64,000 nucleotides of DNA from an uncultured Roseovarius sp. (GCA_951812895.1 OX638333.1:2460001-2524000); one strand, 5' to 3'. Shown: positions 45,674 through 56,498, counted from the first letter of the stretch. The notes: generated from the letters alone by a model not told the origin. A program made the numbers and translations.

Positions 45674-46063
45674 TTACTCAGGATAGTCGCGCTTTGCCCT
45701 GGCCGTAGCGAGCTTTTTACCGCCCTTTTTCGCAATTGCTGTCCAGACATAGGTATGAGTACCACGGGGCGGGCAAGGCCCTTTGTATTTGAATGTTCCA
45801 AAAGGAATGACGCCATCACTTGAAATTTTCACTTTGCCGCCACCGTGATTATATTGCGGTGCGTCCTGATCTTTCATCCGAAATTGAATTTGCGTTGTTC
45901 CGGCTGGTACACCCTTGACCACAAAACGCGGGCTGTTGACGGTTTTGGCCTTGCCTGTGCGGCAATCTGGGATGTTACCCCACTCAAAACTAATGGAAAA
46001 TTCGGCGGCGGCAGCTGTGGCAGAAAAAGCGGCGGCGGCTAGGGCCATGAAGAAAAGGCGCAT
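45674..46063 (-). CDS. Secreted PEBP-like protein (YbhB/YbcL family)
   Basis: A 129-residue protein with a signal peptide (MRLFFMALAAAAFSATAAAA). It has SPRFVVKGVPAGTTQIQFRMKD, a DxxxxxxxHGGG-like QYNHGGGKVK and GPCPPRGTHTYVWTAIA, the latter being the hallmark GPCPP-G-HxY segment of phosphatidylethanolamine-binding proteins. The ligand is unknown. Confidence 0.8.
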   Translation of the reverse strand: MRLFFMALAAAAFSATAAAAEFSISFEWGNIPDCRTGKAKTVNSPRFVVKGVPAGTTQIQFRMKDQDAPQYNHGGGKVKISSDGVIPFGTFKYKGPCPPRGTHTYVWTAIAKKGGKKLATARAKRDYPE

Positions 46064-46126
46064 GACGGGCTCCTTAGAATCAAAAACTACAATGCCGCCA
46101 TACTAACCTTGCATTCCGCCTATGGC

Positions 46127-46780
46127 CTAGCTGTAATCGCGCGCACCAAAAATTGCGCTGCCAACTCTTATATGGGTTGCACCTAGCGCAATGGCGCTTT
46201 CAAAATCCCCGCTCATTCCCATGCTCAACCCGTCGAGGCCATTTCGTGTGGCTATTTTGGCCAGCAGGGCAAAGTGCAAGCTGGGCTCTTCATCCGCGGG
46301 CGGAATGCACATCAGGCCCCGAACAGGGAGGTCTAAGCCTCTGCAGTCATTGATGAAACTGTCTGCATCCATGGGTAGGACACCGGCTTTTTGCGGTTCT
46401 TCGCCTGTGTTGATCTGAATAAAAACCTCCGGACAATGCCCTTCTTCCTGAGCAATCCGTGCGACGGCGTTGGCCAGCTTGGGGCGATCAACCGAATGGA
46501 TTGATTGAAACAAGCCAAAGGCCTGGCGCACCTTGTTGGTTTGTAACGGGCCGATCAAATGCAGTTCAACATTTTGAAATTGTTCACGAAATTTGGGCCA
46601 TTTGCCAGCGGCCTCTTGAACACGGTTCTCACCAAAAACCTGGTGGCCTTGCTGCAGCACCGCTTCTACCCGGCTGTTTGGTTGCACCTTAGACACAGCG
46701 ATAACGGAAACAGAGCCTATGTTGCGTCCCGCATCGGCTTCTGCCTTTTGAACTCGTGCAGTAATCTGTTCCAGACTCAC
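46127..46780 (-). CDS. YggS-family pyridoxal phosphate homeostasis protein
   Basis: A 217-residue PLP-binding TIM-barrel protein that buffers PLP in the cell. Signatures: the PLP-binding Lys in VIAVSKVQP, GENRVQEA, ELHLIGPLQTNK, LSMGMSGDFESAIALGATHIRVGSAIFG. GTG 46780 (behind GAGGGG) is preferred to ATG 46801, whose extra residues are not family-like. It is divergent from the DUF3576 gene. Confidence 0.93.
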   Translation of the reverse strand: MSLEQITARVQKAEADAGRNIGSVSVIAVSKVQPNSRVEAVLQQGHQVFGENRVQEAAGKWPKFREQFQNVELHLIGPLQTNKVRQAFGLFQSIHSVDRPKLANAVARIAQEEGHCPEVFIQINTGEEPQKAGVLPMDADSFINDCRGLDLPVRGLMCIPPADEEPSLHFALLAKIATRNGLDGLSMGMSGDFESAIALGATHIRVGSAIFGARDYS

Positions 46781-46938
46781 GGGTTTGTACCCCTCAAACA
46801 TTTATCTTGGCTGATTTGTGCCACAGGCAATCATGCGCATACAATCCCTCAAACGCATCATGCGGATTGTTGCCATATCCGGCAAACTTCTTGCCCCGGT
46901 CAGCCACGTTGGATAGTAGAGGATGGAAACAGTCCTGG

Positions 46939-47433
46939 ATGGCAAGAATAATGATCGAATTCCGTTTCAAGACAGTCGGTGTCGCGTTGATGTGTGTACT
47001 GCTAATCGCCTCTTGTGGTGGTTTCAAAAACGTAAAGGTGGACCCTGAGGCCCGTAAGATTGAAAGCGGACCAGACGCGAACCCTGTTCAAAGTGGTACA
47101 AGTATTTTTGATGCCTTTAAGGGCGATGGTTCCGCCGGAGTGAAAGTTAACCGCTTTCTCTGGACAGCATCATTGGACGTTCTGGACTTCCTTCCGGTTC
47201 AAAGCGCGGATCCTTTCACCGGAGTAATCACAACCGGCTATGGTCGACCACCCGGTGGAGGCAAAGCCTATCGTGCAACGATCCTGATCAGCGATCCCGC
47301 TCTTGATGCGCGTTCACTTAATGTGGCTCTGCAGTCAAAGGGCGGTCCGGTAAGCGCAGGAACGCAGCACGCGGTTGAAGATGCAATTTTGTCCCGGGCG
47401 CGGCAGTTGCGCATTCAAGCCGGAAAATTCTGA
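46939..47433 (+). CDS. DUF3576 lipoprotein
   Basis: A 164-residue protein with a signal and lipobox (LLIASCGG), and the DUF3576 core SLDVLDFLPVQSADPFTGVITTGYG and AVEDAILSRARQLRI. The family is alphaproteobacterial and uncharacterised. Starts at 46939 and 46951 are both possible. It lies before a convergent glycosyltransferase gene and may act at the outer membrane. Confidence 0.85.
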   Translation: MARIMIEFRFKTVGVALMCVLLIASCGGFKNVKVDPEARKIESGPDANPVQSGTSIFDAFKGDGSAGVKVNRFLWTASLDVLDFLPVQSADPFTGVITTGYGRPPGGGKAYRATILISDPALDARSLNVALQSKGGPVSAGTQHAVEDAILSRARQLRIQAGKF

Positions 47434-47464
47434 TTTTTCTAATGGGTAAGACAGGCGCGGAGAT

Positions 47465-48709
47465 TCAGGCCGTGCCTTCCATTATGTCTGACACCCATTT
47501 GACCTGCCGTGGCAGGCAAATTGACTTCAAATCATATTTCTCGATCATTTGATCGCGCGCTGCGCGTCCAAGGGACTGACGCATTTCGTTGTTCTCCAGA
47601 AGCGTGCACACTTGGGCGACCAGAGCGTGGGTGTCAAAGAAATCGGTCAGAATACCTGTTTCATTGTGCCGAATCACTTCGCGTACGGGTGCTGTGTCAC
47701 TGGCAACAATCGCTGCCTCGCAGGCCATGGCTTCCATAAGGCTCCAACTTAGAACAAATGGATAGGTAAGATATACATGCACCCGGCTGACCTGAAGCAG
47801 TCGGACAAACTGATCATACGGAATGCGGCCCAGAAAATTTACCCTTTGCCAATCGACATCGGAAATCTGGCCGCGCACCTCATCAATGAAAATCTGTTTC
47901 CATGTCTGTCCCTTGGGTGGGGCGGACCCATAGCTGACCTCGTCCCCGCCGACGATCAGAACCCGGGCGTTGGGTCGTTCTTTCAATAGACTGGGCAGCG
48001 CGCGCATAAAGGTATGGTAGCCGCGATAGGGTTCGAGATTCCGATTGACGAAGGTAATCACCTCATCCTCGCGGGTGACATCAACCTCATCCTCAATCAA
48101 CAGTCGCACATCGGGGGCGGGGTAAGTGATCTGTGTATCAATGCCGTCATGAGAAACTGTGATCTTGTCGCGAAATTCTGCGGGAAACGTATCTGCCTGA
48201 AACAGTGTCGGGCTTATGCCAGCGTCGGCGATGGGGAAATGAATATGGTTGTTGAGGTTCTTCATCCGAATGCGCAGGATCTGCATTTCGAGGTCGGACT
48301 TATCAAATTCAGGGTCGAAATTCAGATGTGGGTAATCCGCGTGATGATAAAGCTCGCAATAAAGTCCGATTTTTGCATTTGGCCAGACATCACTAAGAAA
48401 CATCGATTCACCCCACCCGGGATGGGCAAGGATCAGGTCAGGCGCATATCCCTGTTCTCTGAGCTTTCGGGCTGCGCGATAGCAGGCGTCGGCGCGTGTG
48501 ACCTTGGTATCCAGGTCAACCATCCATGGATGAGTTTTCTGTGCTTTCCTGTCAGGCAGATTGTAGGGAAGAACGCGAACCCCTTTCCAGGTGGTTGGCT
48601 CTTTTATCCGCAGGGTCAGTGCCGTACACTGATGCCCCTCGGCGGCCAGGCGTGGTGCAAGATGCTTGTACTGGCCGGGAAAGTTCTGATGGATGAAGAG
48701 GATTTTCAT
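47465..48709 (-). CDS. Glycosyltransferase family 4 protein
   Basis: A 414-residue GT-B protein. It starts [20 protein letters not shown], a typical GT4 N-terminus. The C-terminal donor-binding half shows [63 protein letters not shown], with Glu of the E-x7-E motif. It is likely used for cell-surface polysaccharide. It is divergent from leuS. No other polysaccharide genes are near, so the acceptor is unknown. Confidence 0.88.
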   Translation of the reverse strand: MKILFIHQNFPGQYKHLAPRLAAEGHQCTALTLRIKEPTTWKGVRVLPYNLPDRKAQKTHPWMVDLDTKVTRADACYRAARKLREQGYAPDLILAHPGWGESMFLSDVWPNAKIGLYCELYHHADYPHLNFDPEFDKSDLEMQILRIRMKNLNNHIHFPIADAGISPTLFQADTFPAEFRDKITVSHDGIDTQITYPAPDVRLLIEDEVDVTREDEVITFVNRNLEPYRGYHTFMRALPSLLKERPNARVLIVGGDEVSYGSAPPKGQTWKQIFIDEVRGQISDVDWQRVNFLGRIPYDQFVRLLQVSRVHVYLTYPFVLSWSLMEAMACEAAIVASDTAPVREVIRHNETGILTDFFDTHALVAQVCTLLENNEMRQSLGRAARDQMIEKYDLKSICLPRQVKWVSDIMEGTA

Positions 48710-48858
48710 CGCCTGATTTGCCTGCTCTTTGTTTTGTTCTTTATAGGCAGGTGTGGATTGCCTGCAAAGACCCGCAATTTTACCCCTTCGCACTGGACGG
48801 CCCGACGCCATGGCCCTATCACGCCCTGAACAAGTTTATGCGAAAGGGTTTGCAGCCG

Positions 48859-51423
48859 ATGTCACGTTATTCTGCAGCCGAGATCGAAGCGAATTGGCAG
48901 GCGGCCTGGAACAAGGCCGGGATTTTTCGTGCTGAACGGTCCGGGGACAAGCCCAAGTATTACGTGCTGGAAATGTTTCCATACCCATCCGGACGCATCC
49001 ATATGGGGCATGTCCGTAACTACACGATGGGTGACGTGATCGCGCGTCACAAGCTTTTGACCGGGCATAACGTGTTGCATCCAATGGGGTGGGATGCCTT
49101 TGGGATGCCGGCCGAAAACGCCGCAATGGCGTCAGGCGGTCACCCCAAGGACTGGACCTACTCCAACATCGCCGACATGCGCAGCCAGATGAAGCCGCTC
49201 GGGTTGTCGATTGACTGGAGCCGTGAGTTTGCGACCTGTGATCCGGAATATTATGGTCAGCAGCAGGCCTTATTCCTGGATTTTCTGGAAAAGGGCCTCG
49301 TTTACCGCAAAAACGCGGTCGTGAACTGGGATCCGGTCGACATGACGGTTCTGGCCAACGAGCAGGTGGAACAGGGGCGCGGCTGGCGATCTGGTGCATT
49401 GGTAGAGCGGCGTGAACTGACCCAGTGGTTTTTCAAAATTTCAGATTTTTCGGAAGAGTTGCTTTCAGCACTTGATGGGTTGGAAAACTGGCCCGCCAAA
49501 GTGCGTTTGATGCAGGAAAACTGGATTGGTAAATCGCGTGGTCTGCAATTCAGTTTCGACCGGACGGATGGTGGGGGGCCGATTGAGGTCTACACAACCC
49601 GCCCTGACACGTTGCTGGGAGCGTCTTTTGTCGGCGTTTCGCCGGATCATCCGATTGCCAAAGCACTGGAAGCTGATAATCCTCAAATCGCAGAGTTTGC
49701 TGCTGAATGCCGCAAAGTTGGCACCACGGAAGAGGCAATTGAGACGGCAGAAAAGCTGGGTCTTGATACCGGGATCCGTGTCAAACATCCGCTGAACCCG
49801 GAGTGGGAGCTGCCGGTTTGGATCGCCAACTTTATCCTGATGGATTATGGAACCGGCGCAATTTTTGCCTGCCCGGCGCATGATCAGCGCGATCTCGATT
49901 TCTGCCGCAAGTACGATTTGCCGGTGATCGATACATTCTTTGCCTTGGAAGATCCTGCACCTGTCGTGAATGACGCCTTTGTTCCACCCAAAACTGACCG
50001 GGTAAAATGGGTAAACCATTTCGCCGGGATTGATAAGGCAACTGGTCAGGAAGCCATTGATGCGACAATAGAATTTGCGGAAAAGGCCGGTTGGGGGCAG
50101 GGCGTTACCAACTACCGTCTTCGCGACTGGGGTCTGTCCCGCCAGCGCTATTGGGGTTGTCCGATCCCTGTGGTGCATTGCGAAACCTGTGGTGTGGTTC
50201 CGGAGAAAAAAGAAAACCTGCCAATACAGTTGCCGGATGATGTGACGTTTGATCTACCCGGCAATCCCTTGGACCGGCATCCGACGTGGCGCAATTGCAG
50301 CTGCCCGTCCTGCGGTGCGGATGCATTGCGGGAAACCGACACGATGGACACGTTTGTGGACAGCTCGTGGTATTTCGCCCGGTTTACAGCACCCCGTTCA
50401 GAGCGTCCGACAGAGATGGCAGAGGCCGAATACTGGATGAATGTGGATCAGTATATCGGCGGGATTGAGCATGCGATTTTGCACCTGCTATATTCCCGGT
50501 TCTTTGCGCGGGCCATGCAAATCACAGGACATTTGCCGGACAAGGCGATCGAGCCGTTTGATGCACTGTTTACTCAGGGCATGGTCACCCATGAGATTTA
50601 TCAGAACACTGTGCGCAAAACTGCAGAGGGGCGTACGCTGTATCATTATCCCGAAGAAGTTGAATGGGTGAATGGCGCCTGTCAGGCGAAAGAGACGGGT
50701 GATCCGGTCCGCGTTATTCCATCAGCTAAGATGTCTAAATCAAAGAATAATGTGGTCGACCCAGTTGCAATTATCCGGCAATTCGGCGCCGATACGGCGC
50801 GTTGGTTTGTGCTGTCGGACAGCCCGCCGGAACGGGATGTGGAATGGACCGCCTCAGGCGCCGAGGCGGCCTTCAAGCATCTCAGCAGGGTGCACCGCAT
50901 TGTCACAGAAATTTGCGCCGATGAATCAGATGATTCTAGTCCGGATGCTGATGAGGCGTTGCTGCGCGAGATGCACAAGGCCATTCATGACGTGACGGTT
51001 GGAGTGGAATCCTTCGGCTTTAACGCCGCGATTGCGCGTCTTTATGCCTTTACAAACACGCTCAGCAAATCCGGCGCAGGGTCAGCCGCAAAACACCAGG
51101 CGGCGGAGGCGCTTGTTCTGCTGATGTCACCGATGACACCGCATTTGTCCGAAGAATTGTGGTCGATGCTGGGTCGTGAGGGGCTTGTCGCTATGGCTGA
51201 ATGGCCGGTGCCGGATGAAAAGATGCTGGTGGATGACACGGTCACATTGCCCATTCAAATTAATGGCAAACGCCGGGCAGAAATCAGTGTGCCACGGGAT
51301 ATGGAGAAGGCAGAGGTTGAAAAACTGGCGCTGGCAAACCATGCTGTCGTCAGGTCGCTGGACGGGGCCCAGCCCAAAAAGATCATTGTTGTTCCCGGTC
51401 GGATTGTGAATGTCGTCATTTAA
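48859..51423 (+). CDS. leuS: Leucine--tRNA ligase
   Basis: An 854-residue class I synthetase that charges tRNA-Leu. Signatures: [15 protein letters not shown] (HIGH), CP1 editing domain around [16 protein letters not shown], a zinc-binding part CETCGVVP ... CPSCGAD, and [12 protein letters not shown]. The frame opens earlier, at 48718, but [14 protein letters not shown] (ATG 48859) is the family start. Its last 14 nt overlap lptE, so leuS-lptE-holA form one operon, a conserved order. Confidence 0.97.
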   Translation: MSRYSAAEIEANWQAAWNKAGIFRAERSGDKPKYYVLEMFPYPSGRIHMGHVRNYTMGDVIARHKLLTGHNVLHPMGWDAFGMPAENAAMASGGHPKDWTYSNIADMRSQMKPLGLSIDWSREFATCDPEYYGQQQALFLDFLEKGLVYRKNAVVNWDPVDMTVLANEQVEQGRGWRSGALVERRELTQWFFKISDFSEELLSALDGLENWPAKVRLMQENWIGKSRGLQFSFDRTDGGGPIEVYTTRPDTLLGASFVGVSPDHPIAKALEADNPQIAEFAAECRKVGTTEEAIETAEKLGLDTGIRVKHPLNPEWELPVWIANFILMDYGTGAIFACPAHDQRDLDFCRKYDLPVIDTFFALEDPAPVVNDAFVPPKTDRVKWVNHFAGIDKATGQEAIDATIEFAEKAGWGQGVTNYRLRDWGLSRQRYWGCPIPVVHCETCGVVPEKKENLPIQLPDDVTFDLPGNPLDRHPTWRNCSCPSCGADALRETDTMDTFVDSSWYFARFTAPRSERPTEMAEAEYWMNVDQYIGGIEHAILHLLYSRFFARAMQITGHLPDKAIEPFDALFTQGMVTHEIYQNTVRKTAEGRTLYHYPEEVEWVNGACQAKETGDPVRVIPSAKMSKSKNNVVDPVAIIRQFGADTARWFVLSDSPPERDVEWTASGAEAAFKHLSRVHRIVTEICADESDDSSPDADEALLREMHKAIHDVTVGVESFGFNAAIARLYAFTNTLSKSGAGSAAKHQAAEALVLLMSPMTPHLSEELWSMLGREGLVAMAEWPVPDEKMLVDDTVTLPIQINGKRRAEISVPRDMEKAEVEKLALANHAVVRSLDGAQPKKIIVVPGRIVNVVI

Positions 51424-51898
51424 CCGCCGCTTCTTTCTTGTTTCCGCTGCAGCCCTTGCGGGTTGTGGTTTTGAACCGGCCTATGGGCCCACTGGTGCGG
51501 CCAGCCGGTTGCAGAATTCGATACTGGCTGATGCGCCAAAGGGGCGGGCGGCCTACCTGCTGGTACGTCAGCTTGAAGACCGATTGGGCCGCGGCAGCCC
51601 TGCACGCTATGGGCTTTCCTATGCGATTACCGTCGATGAAGAGGCGATTGCGATTTCGTCCAGCGATGTAACAACGCGGTATAATTTGCTGGGTAGCGTG
51701 ACCTATGCCTTGCGCGATCTGCAAAGCGGTGCGGTGCTGAAAACGGGGAAAGTCGACAGTTTTACAGGTTATTCTGCCTCAGGCTCTACCGTGGCCACAC
51801 AAGCCGCAAAACGTGACGCTGAGGAACGGTTAGTCGTCATTTTGACGGATCAGATCGTGACGGCACTGACAGCTGCAGCTTCCGGTTTACCGGTATGA
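51410..51898 (+). CDS. lptE: LPS assembly lipoprotein LptE
   Basis: A 162-residue lipoprotein with a lipobox (AALAGCGF, Cys about 19) and the LptE fold: [13 protein letters not shown], alternating beta strands and [23 protein letters not shown]. It plugs the LptD channel that inserts LPS into the outer membrane. It overlaps leuS by 14 nt and holA by 4 nt (ATGA). Confidence 0.9.
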   Translation: MSSFNRRFFLVSAAALAGCGFEPAYGPTGAASRLQNSILADAPKGRAAYLLVRQLEDRLGRGSPARYGLSYAITVDEEAIAISSSDVTTRYNLLGSVTYALRDLQSGAVLKTGKVDSFTGYSASGSTVATQAAKRDAEERLVVILTDQIVTALTAAASGLPV

Positions 51899-52926
51899 AA
51901 CTGTCCCCTCGGGATGCGCCGAGTTACTTTGCGCGGCCTGATCCGGGGCGGGTCGGATTGTTGATATTTGGCGGTGATGCGATGCGGGTGGCTTTGCGGC
52001 GGCAGGAGGTGATTGCCGCGTTGATTGGCCCGCAGGGCGAGGAAGAAATGCGGCTGAGCCGGATGTCCGGGGCGGAGCTGCGTAAAGACCCTGCAATGCT
52101 GCTCGACGCGGTCAAGGCGCAGGGGTTTTTCCCGGGGCCACGGGTGGCATTTGTCGAAGATGCGGGTGAGGTGGTGGCGAAGATTGTCACCGATGCGCTG
52201 GCAGACTGGCAGGACGGGGATGCGCAGATCATTGTAACTGCTGGCGCACTGAAAGCCGGATCAAAGCTGCGCAAGCTGTTTGAGAGCCACAAGAACGCGT
52301 ATGCCGCTGCGATCTACGATGACCCGCCATCGCGTGCCGAGATTGAATCTGTGGTGGCAAAGGCCGGATTGAAAGATGTGCCGGGCGAGGCGATGCGCGA
52401 TCTGACGGCGCTGTCGCGAGAGCTTGATCCGGGCGATTTCAGGCAAACAATTGAAAAGCTTGCGCTTTATATGCGGTCCTCGGAAGAACCGGTGACTTCG
52501 GCAGATATAATGGCCTGCGCGCCGGCTTCTGCAGAGGCGGACCTGGATGATGTGTTGCACATCGTGGCCGAAGCACGACCGGGCGAGATTGGGCCAATGA
52601 TGAAGCGACTGCGTGCGCAAGGAGTACAGGCTGTTGGGCTGTGTATGGCAGCAACTCGGCACTTCCGAACGCTCTATGCGGCGGCGTCCGATCCGGGTGG
52701 TGCGGCACAGGGGATCGGGAGGGTGCGCCCGCCGGTCTATGGCCCGCGCCGGGACCGGATGCAACGGCAGGCACAGAACTGGGGCGCTGCGCGGTTGGAG
52801 CAGGCATTGGGCTTGCTGACTGATACCGATCTGACCCTGCGATCTGCCGGACGGACAGCGCCGGATATGGCGCTGGTCGAGCGTACTTTGATCCGGCTCG
52901 CGATGCTGGCCGGGCGGTCCGGTTAA
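51895..52926 (+). CDS. holA: DNA polymerase III delta subunit
   Basis: A 343-residue protein with the delta-subunit clamp-loader layout: RPDPGRVGLLIFGGDAMRVALRR near the N-terminus, the AAA-like first domains, and a helical C-terminal collar (VQAVGLCMAATRHFRTLYAA). It opens the beta clamp during loading. ATGA overlap with lptE indicates coupling. A hairpin repeat follows at 52947. Confidence 0.9.
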   Translation: MKLSPRDAPSYFARPDPGRVGLLIFGGDAMRVALRRQEVIAALIGPQGEEEMRLSRMSGAELRKDPAMLLDAVKAQGFFPGPRVAFVEDAGEVVAKIVTDALADWQDGDAQIIVTAGALKAGSKLRKLFESHKNAYAAAIYDDPPSRAEIESVVAKAGLKDVPGEAMRDLTALSRELDPGDFRQTIEKLALYMRSSEEPVTSADIMACAPASAEADLDDVLHIVAEARPGEIGPMMKRLRAQGVQAVGLCMAATRHFRTLYAAASDPGGAAQGIGRVRPPVYGPRRDRMQRQAQNWGAARLEQALGLLTDTDLTLRSAGRTAPDMALVERTLIRLAMLAGRSG

Positions 52927-52946
52927 CGCGACGGAAATGGTCGAAA

Positions 52947-52992
52947 CAGGGGGGTGATATCCGTACACCCCGCGTGCACCCCCTGTACACCG
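52947..52992. repeat. Hairpin repeat with loop TACGGATAT (copy 2)
   Basis: On the minus strand, GGGGTG - TACGGATAT - CACCCC, preceded by a CGGTGTAC and a GGGGTGCACG-like word. It is the same element as at 27211-27245 with a longer tandem part, between convergent holA and the GFA gene. Confidence 0.6.
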
Positions 52993-53055
52993 CCGCGCTG
53001 CAGCGAAACTGTTGTGCAAAATGGTTAACGGACCGTCCCGGATAGCGCCGCCACC

Positions 53056-53487
53056 CTATTCAGGCGGGGCGAACAGGGCGAAAACTTCGGCTCCGGTCAT
53101 CTTTTGGGTTTCTCCGGCAAAGGAATATGCGTCGGGCTTTTCATCTATGAAAATCTCTTCGTCCATGATCATTCCTGCCGGATCGTCGAGCGAGCCCAAC
53201 CCGAAATGGCGTAGCCCCTGATGCGGACCCTCTGCTGTGACCCGGTAGAACAAGTTGGAACCGCAGGTTTTGCAAAATGCGCGTTCTGCCCAATCCGATG
53301 AGGTGAAGGTCTGGATGTTGTCTTCGCCTTCAAAAGTGACATCTTCGGGTTTGACCTGAAACCCGAGGTAAATCCCACCGGTCCATTTACGACACATGCT
53401 GCAATGACAAGCGCCTGATCTGGTCGGGGTGTTGGTGATGTTGAAGCGGACAGCTTGGCACAGGCAGGACCCGGATTTTTCCATCAT
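53056..53487 (-). CDS. GFA-family protein (glutathione-dependent formaldehyde-activating enzyme-like)
   Basis: A 143-residue zinc protein with the Cys clusters SGSCLCQAVRF, GACHCSMCRKWTGG and AFCKTCGSNLFY. The two-zinc GFA fold is clear, but many members are not formaldehyde-related, so the reaction is not predicted. Confidence 0.9.
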   Translation of the reverse strand: MMEKSGSCLCQAVRFNITNTPTRSGACHCSMCRKWTGGIYLGFQVKPEDVTFEGEDNIQTFTSSDWAERAFCKTCGSNLFYRVTAEGPHQGLRHFGLGSLDDPAGMIMDEEIFIDEKPDAYSFAGETQKMTGAEVFALFAPPE

Positions 53488-53629
53488 TTTTCTCCGTTTG
53501 GGGGTTGGCTATGGATGGTGGGATAGCATGGGGTGCTGAATGGTGTTGTCAGTAGGGGGTGTTGATGATTTTGGCCGAGAGCTAGTTTTCGAGCAATGCA
53601 CTTGCGCGGCTTGCTGACAGATCAAAGGA

Positions 53630-54808
53630 TTAGGCCGGCCGTTTTTGACCCCCCAACCAACGGGTCGCAGATTGTCCAGCCCAGAGTCCGGTGGCCAGGC
53701 AGGCGGTCAGAAGGTAGCCACCTGTCGGTGCTTCCCAGTCCAGCATTTCTCCGGCGGCAAACACGCCCGGGCGGGTATGTAGCATCAGATCGGAGTCGAG
53801 CGCGTCGAACCGGATGCCACCAGCGACCGAGATTGCCTCGTCCAGCGGGCGGGGGCCTTGATGCATTACCGGCAAGCACTTGATCAGAGGCGCGATGTCA
53901 TTGGGCAGTGGGCGGCCAAACTCCATCAGCAGAGCCAGTTTCACCGGATCAAGTCGCAGGGTTTTGCGCAGGTGATTTGACCGGCTGGCCTTGCCGCGCG
54001 GGCGCCCCAGTTTTTTGCGCACCTGATTCATGCTCAGGTTCGGCACAAGGTCGAGTGAGAGCGGAGCACCATCGCGTAACGCGCGTGAAATTGCATAGAT
54101 CCCGCCGCCCTCGATCCCGCGTTGGGAGAGGACGCATTCTCCGCGGCTGACCTGATCCCCGGCGTGGAGTGCCACATCTTTGACCGGTGCCCCGAAATGG
54201 CGGTGCATATGGTTGGACCAGTTGACGATGAACCCCATGTTCGCGGGCTGGAAGGGGGCGATTGCGTCGGTGTCCAGATGGCTGACCCATGCGCCATCTG
54301 ATCCGAGCCGGGACCAGCTGGCACCACCGCATGCGAGAACAGTGGCTTTGGCTGTGAGACGGACCGGCCCTTCGGGTGTGCTAAACAGGGTTGTCGTACC
54401 CTCCCATCCCTGCCAGAACCAGCGAGTCCGGAGCATGACATTGAGCGCATCCAACTGCGCAAGCCATGCACGCAAAAGCGGCGACGCCTTCATCGATTTG
54501 GGAAAGACCCTTCCAGTTGAGCCGGTAAACACCGGTTGGCCCAGGTTTTCGGCCCACTGGATCACCTGATCCGGCCCGAAGACGTCCAGCATCGGGCGCA
54601 GATGCGGAGTGGCCTCGCAATAGGCAGCTAGGAAGGGTTCAGTGTCTTCAGCCTTTGTCAGGTTCAAGCCGGACTTTCCAGCCATGAGCAATTTACGCGC
54701 CGGAGACGGCTTTGCCTCAGCCACCAGAACGGAGTGCCCGGCCTGTGCCAGGGCCTGCGCGGCCATCAACCCGGCAGGGCCTGCACCAATCACCAGAGCG
54801 TCGGTCAT
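53630..54808 (-). CDS. TIGR03862-family flavoprotein (HI0933/BaiN-like)
   Basis: A 392-residue FAD/NAD(P)-binding protein. N-terminal DALVIGAGPAGLMAAQALAQ is the dinucleotide motif, ARKLLMAGKSGLNLTKAED the family block, and GGIRFDALDSDLMLHTRPGVFAAGEMLDWEAPTGGYLL the C-terminal FAD contact. BaiN-like members act on bile-acid-type enones, but the function here is unknown. The start overlaps the MscS gene by 4 nt (ATGA). Confidence 0.88.
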   Translation of the reverse strand: MTDALVIGAGPAGLMAAQALAQAGHSVLVAEAKPSPARKLLMAGKSGLNLTKAEDTEPFLAAYCEATPHLRPMLDVFGPDQVIQWAENLGQPVFTGSTGRVFPKSMKASPLLRAWLAQLDALNVMLRTRWFWQGWEGTTTLFSTPEGPVRLTAKATVLACGGASWSRLGSDGAWVSHLDTDAIAPFQPANMGFIVNWSNHMHRHFGAPVKDVALHAGDQVSRGECVLSQRGIEGGGIYAISRALRDGAPLSLDLVPNLSMNQVRKKLGRPRGKASRSNHLRKTLRLDPVKLALLMEFGRPLPNDIAPLIKCLPVMHQGPRPLDEAISVAGGIRFDALDSDLMLHTRPGVFAAGEMLDWEAPTGGYLLTACLATGLWAGQSATRWLGGQKRPA

Positions 54809-56139
54809 GTGGCAGGGGGCTCTGACCCGTTCAGGCCAACGTGATGAACAACCCGCTGTGGATAGGGGATTTCGATGTCATGCTCTTTCAAGGCGTTCCA
54901 GATGGCAAAGAGCACTTGTGGGGTGAACTTGTTTTTCCCGTCATCGATGCCGTTGACCCAGAATTCGACCGCGAATTCCACTCCGCTATCGGCAAAGGCA
55001 CGCAATTCGCAATCCGGTTTATCGGGGTCTGACAAAACGAAGGGGAGTTTCGCCACGGCCTTTTCGATAATGTCGGGAATGACGTTGATGTCGGTGTCAT
55101 AGGACACCGAGAACGGCGCCTCGTAACGGTTGGCGCTGCCCTGATCGGAATAGTTGACGACACGAGTGGTGATAAAATCTTCATTCGGGACAACGATCCA
55201 GCGGCCATCAAAGGTTTCCATGATCATGGCGCGGGCCGTGGTTTTGACGATAGTTCCGGCCTCTCCGCCGTCGAGTTCGACATAATCGCCGACGGTGGTT
55301 TGCCCCTCGATCAGGAGGATCACGCCTGAGATGAAATTCGCCGCGATTTTTTGCAGGCCGAAGCCGAGGCCGACGCCAACCGCGCCACCAAGCACGGCAA
55401 GCGAAGTCAATGAGATGCCCAGCACATTCATCAGCACCAGAAAGGCCGCGCCGAAGATGGCAATCTCTGCCGCTTTGACGGCCAGCTGACGGGTAGCGGG
55501 GCGCATTTCTTTTTGCGCCTCGATGTAAGTGGCAGACTGGTCATTCGACCAGCGACCGAACCAGAAGATGATGCCGCCTGCGACGATGGCCTTGATCAAC
55601 CAGAGCAGATCAAAGGACATATTACCAAGCGGGACAATTGTGCCCTCAAGCTTGGCCGTGGCGATTTGGAGAAGACCAAGTGCATAGAGGGCTGCCACAG
55701 GCAACAGGATATATTTGCCAAGCAGTTTGAGAAACGGATCCTTTACGATATCGCGGACCAGGATGCGCACCGCGAGGAACAAAAAGACACGTTTGCCAAA
55801 GGCGATCACGGCACCGGAGCCGAACACGGACCTGGTGACGCTTTCGCCCATGCCGATGAAAAGCCAGGCCAGCAGAGGCAGAAGCAGGGGTACAAATTGC
55901 AGCAGAAATCGGCGGGCGCTAGCGATGGTGTTTTGCTGATCCGCGGCGGGTGTCAACAGGTTTGACACCATGGGTTTCAGCCTGCGGCTGATAAACAGCG
56001 CCAGCAGATATGCCGCCACAAGCAATGCAAATTGCGACCATGCCGCAGGTGAGATCAGCCAGGATTTGGCGATGTCCCAGCCTTGGGTGGCGTATTCGAT
56101 GGCTTGCCGGATGAATTCTGGTTGGTTGGCCGGGTCCAT
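54805..56139 (-). CDS. MscS-family mechanosensitive ion channel
   Basis: A 444-residue protein with several N-terminal membrane helices and the MscS pore and beta domains: LGGAVGVGLGFGLQKIAANFISGVILLIEGQTTVGDYV is the pore helix TM3 and cytoplasmic portal, and the lower part ends IPYPQRVVHHVGL. It opens under osmotic downshift. It is coupled to the flavoprotein by ATGA. Confidence 0.92.
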   Translation of the reverse strand: MDPANQPEFIRQAIEYATQGWDIAKSWLISPAAWSQFALLVAAYLLALFISRRLKPMVSNLLTPAADQQNTIASARRFLLQFVPLLLPLLAWLFIGMGESVTRSVFGSGAVIAFGKRVFLFLAVRILVRDIVKDPFLKLLGKYILLPVAALYALGLLQIATAKLEGTIVPLGNMSFDLLWLIKAIVAGGIIFWFGRWSNDQSATYIEAQKEMRPATRQLAVKAAEIAIFGAAFLVLMNVLGISLTSLAVLGGAVGVGLGFGLQKIAANFISGVILLIEGQTTVGDYVELDGGEAGTIVKTTARAMIMETFDGRWIVVPNEDFITTRVVNYSDQGSANRYEAPFSVSYDTDINVIPDIIEKAVAKLPFVLSDPDKPDCELRAFADSGVEFAVEFWVNGIDDGKNKFTPQVLFAIWNALKEHDIEIPYPQRVVHHVGLNGSEPPAT

Positions 56140-56200
56140 GGCGCATCTCCTCTTGCCCCGTTCTCTTGCCTGTCTGTGGCAAAAGGTTCAAGAAAAAGCG

Positions 56201-56494
56201 ATGGATGATCCGATATGTCCCTTATGCCTGCGGCCAATTCCACCCGGAGTGCGGCAAAGCCTGCATCACCTTGTGCCCAAGCTCAAAGGCGGCAAGGGTG
56301 GGCCGGTCGTGTTGCTGCACCAGATTTGCCACAATGAGATTCACGCGACTTTGACAGAGGCAGAGCTGGCGCGGGAGTATACGGCGATTGAGGCGCTGCG
56401 GGGGCATCCGCAGCTGGCAAAGTTCATTGCGTGGGTCCGCAAACGCCCGCCTGCGTTTTATGCCCGCACGCCGGGGCCGCGGCGGAAGAGGTGA
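56201..56494 (+). CDS. Small HNH-endonuclease-type protein
   Basis: A 97-residue protein. CPLCLRPI is a zinc knuckle and SLHHLVPKLKGGKGGPVVLLHQICHNEIH is the HH...N...H motif of HNH nucleases (H-H, N, H). The start is ATG 56201 with MDDPICPLCLRPIP. It may act in restriction or DNA repair; no partner gene is seen. Confidence 0.8.
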   Translation: MDDPICPLCLRPIPPGVRQSLHHLVPKLKGGKGGPVVLLHQICHNEIHATLTEAELAREYTAIEALRGHPQLAKFIAWVRKRPPAFYARTPGPRRKR

Positions 56495-56498
56495 GATG

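Noticed and set aside
48718-48858. An N-terminal extension of LeuRS
   Set aside because: Residues before [14 protein letters not shown] do not resemble LeuRS and lie over the promoter shared with the glycosyltransferase gene.
48710-48858. A leucine leader peptide before leuS
   Set aside because: No short ORF with clustered Leu codons was found; the only ATG frames run into leuS out of frame.
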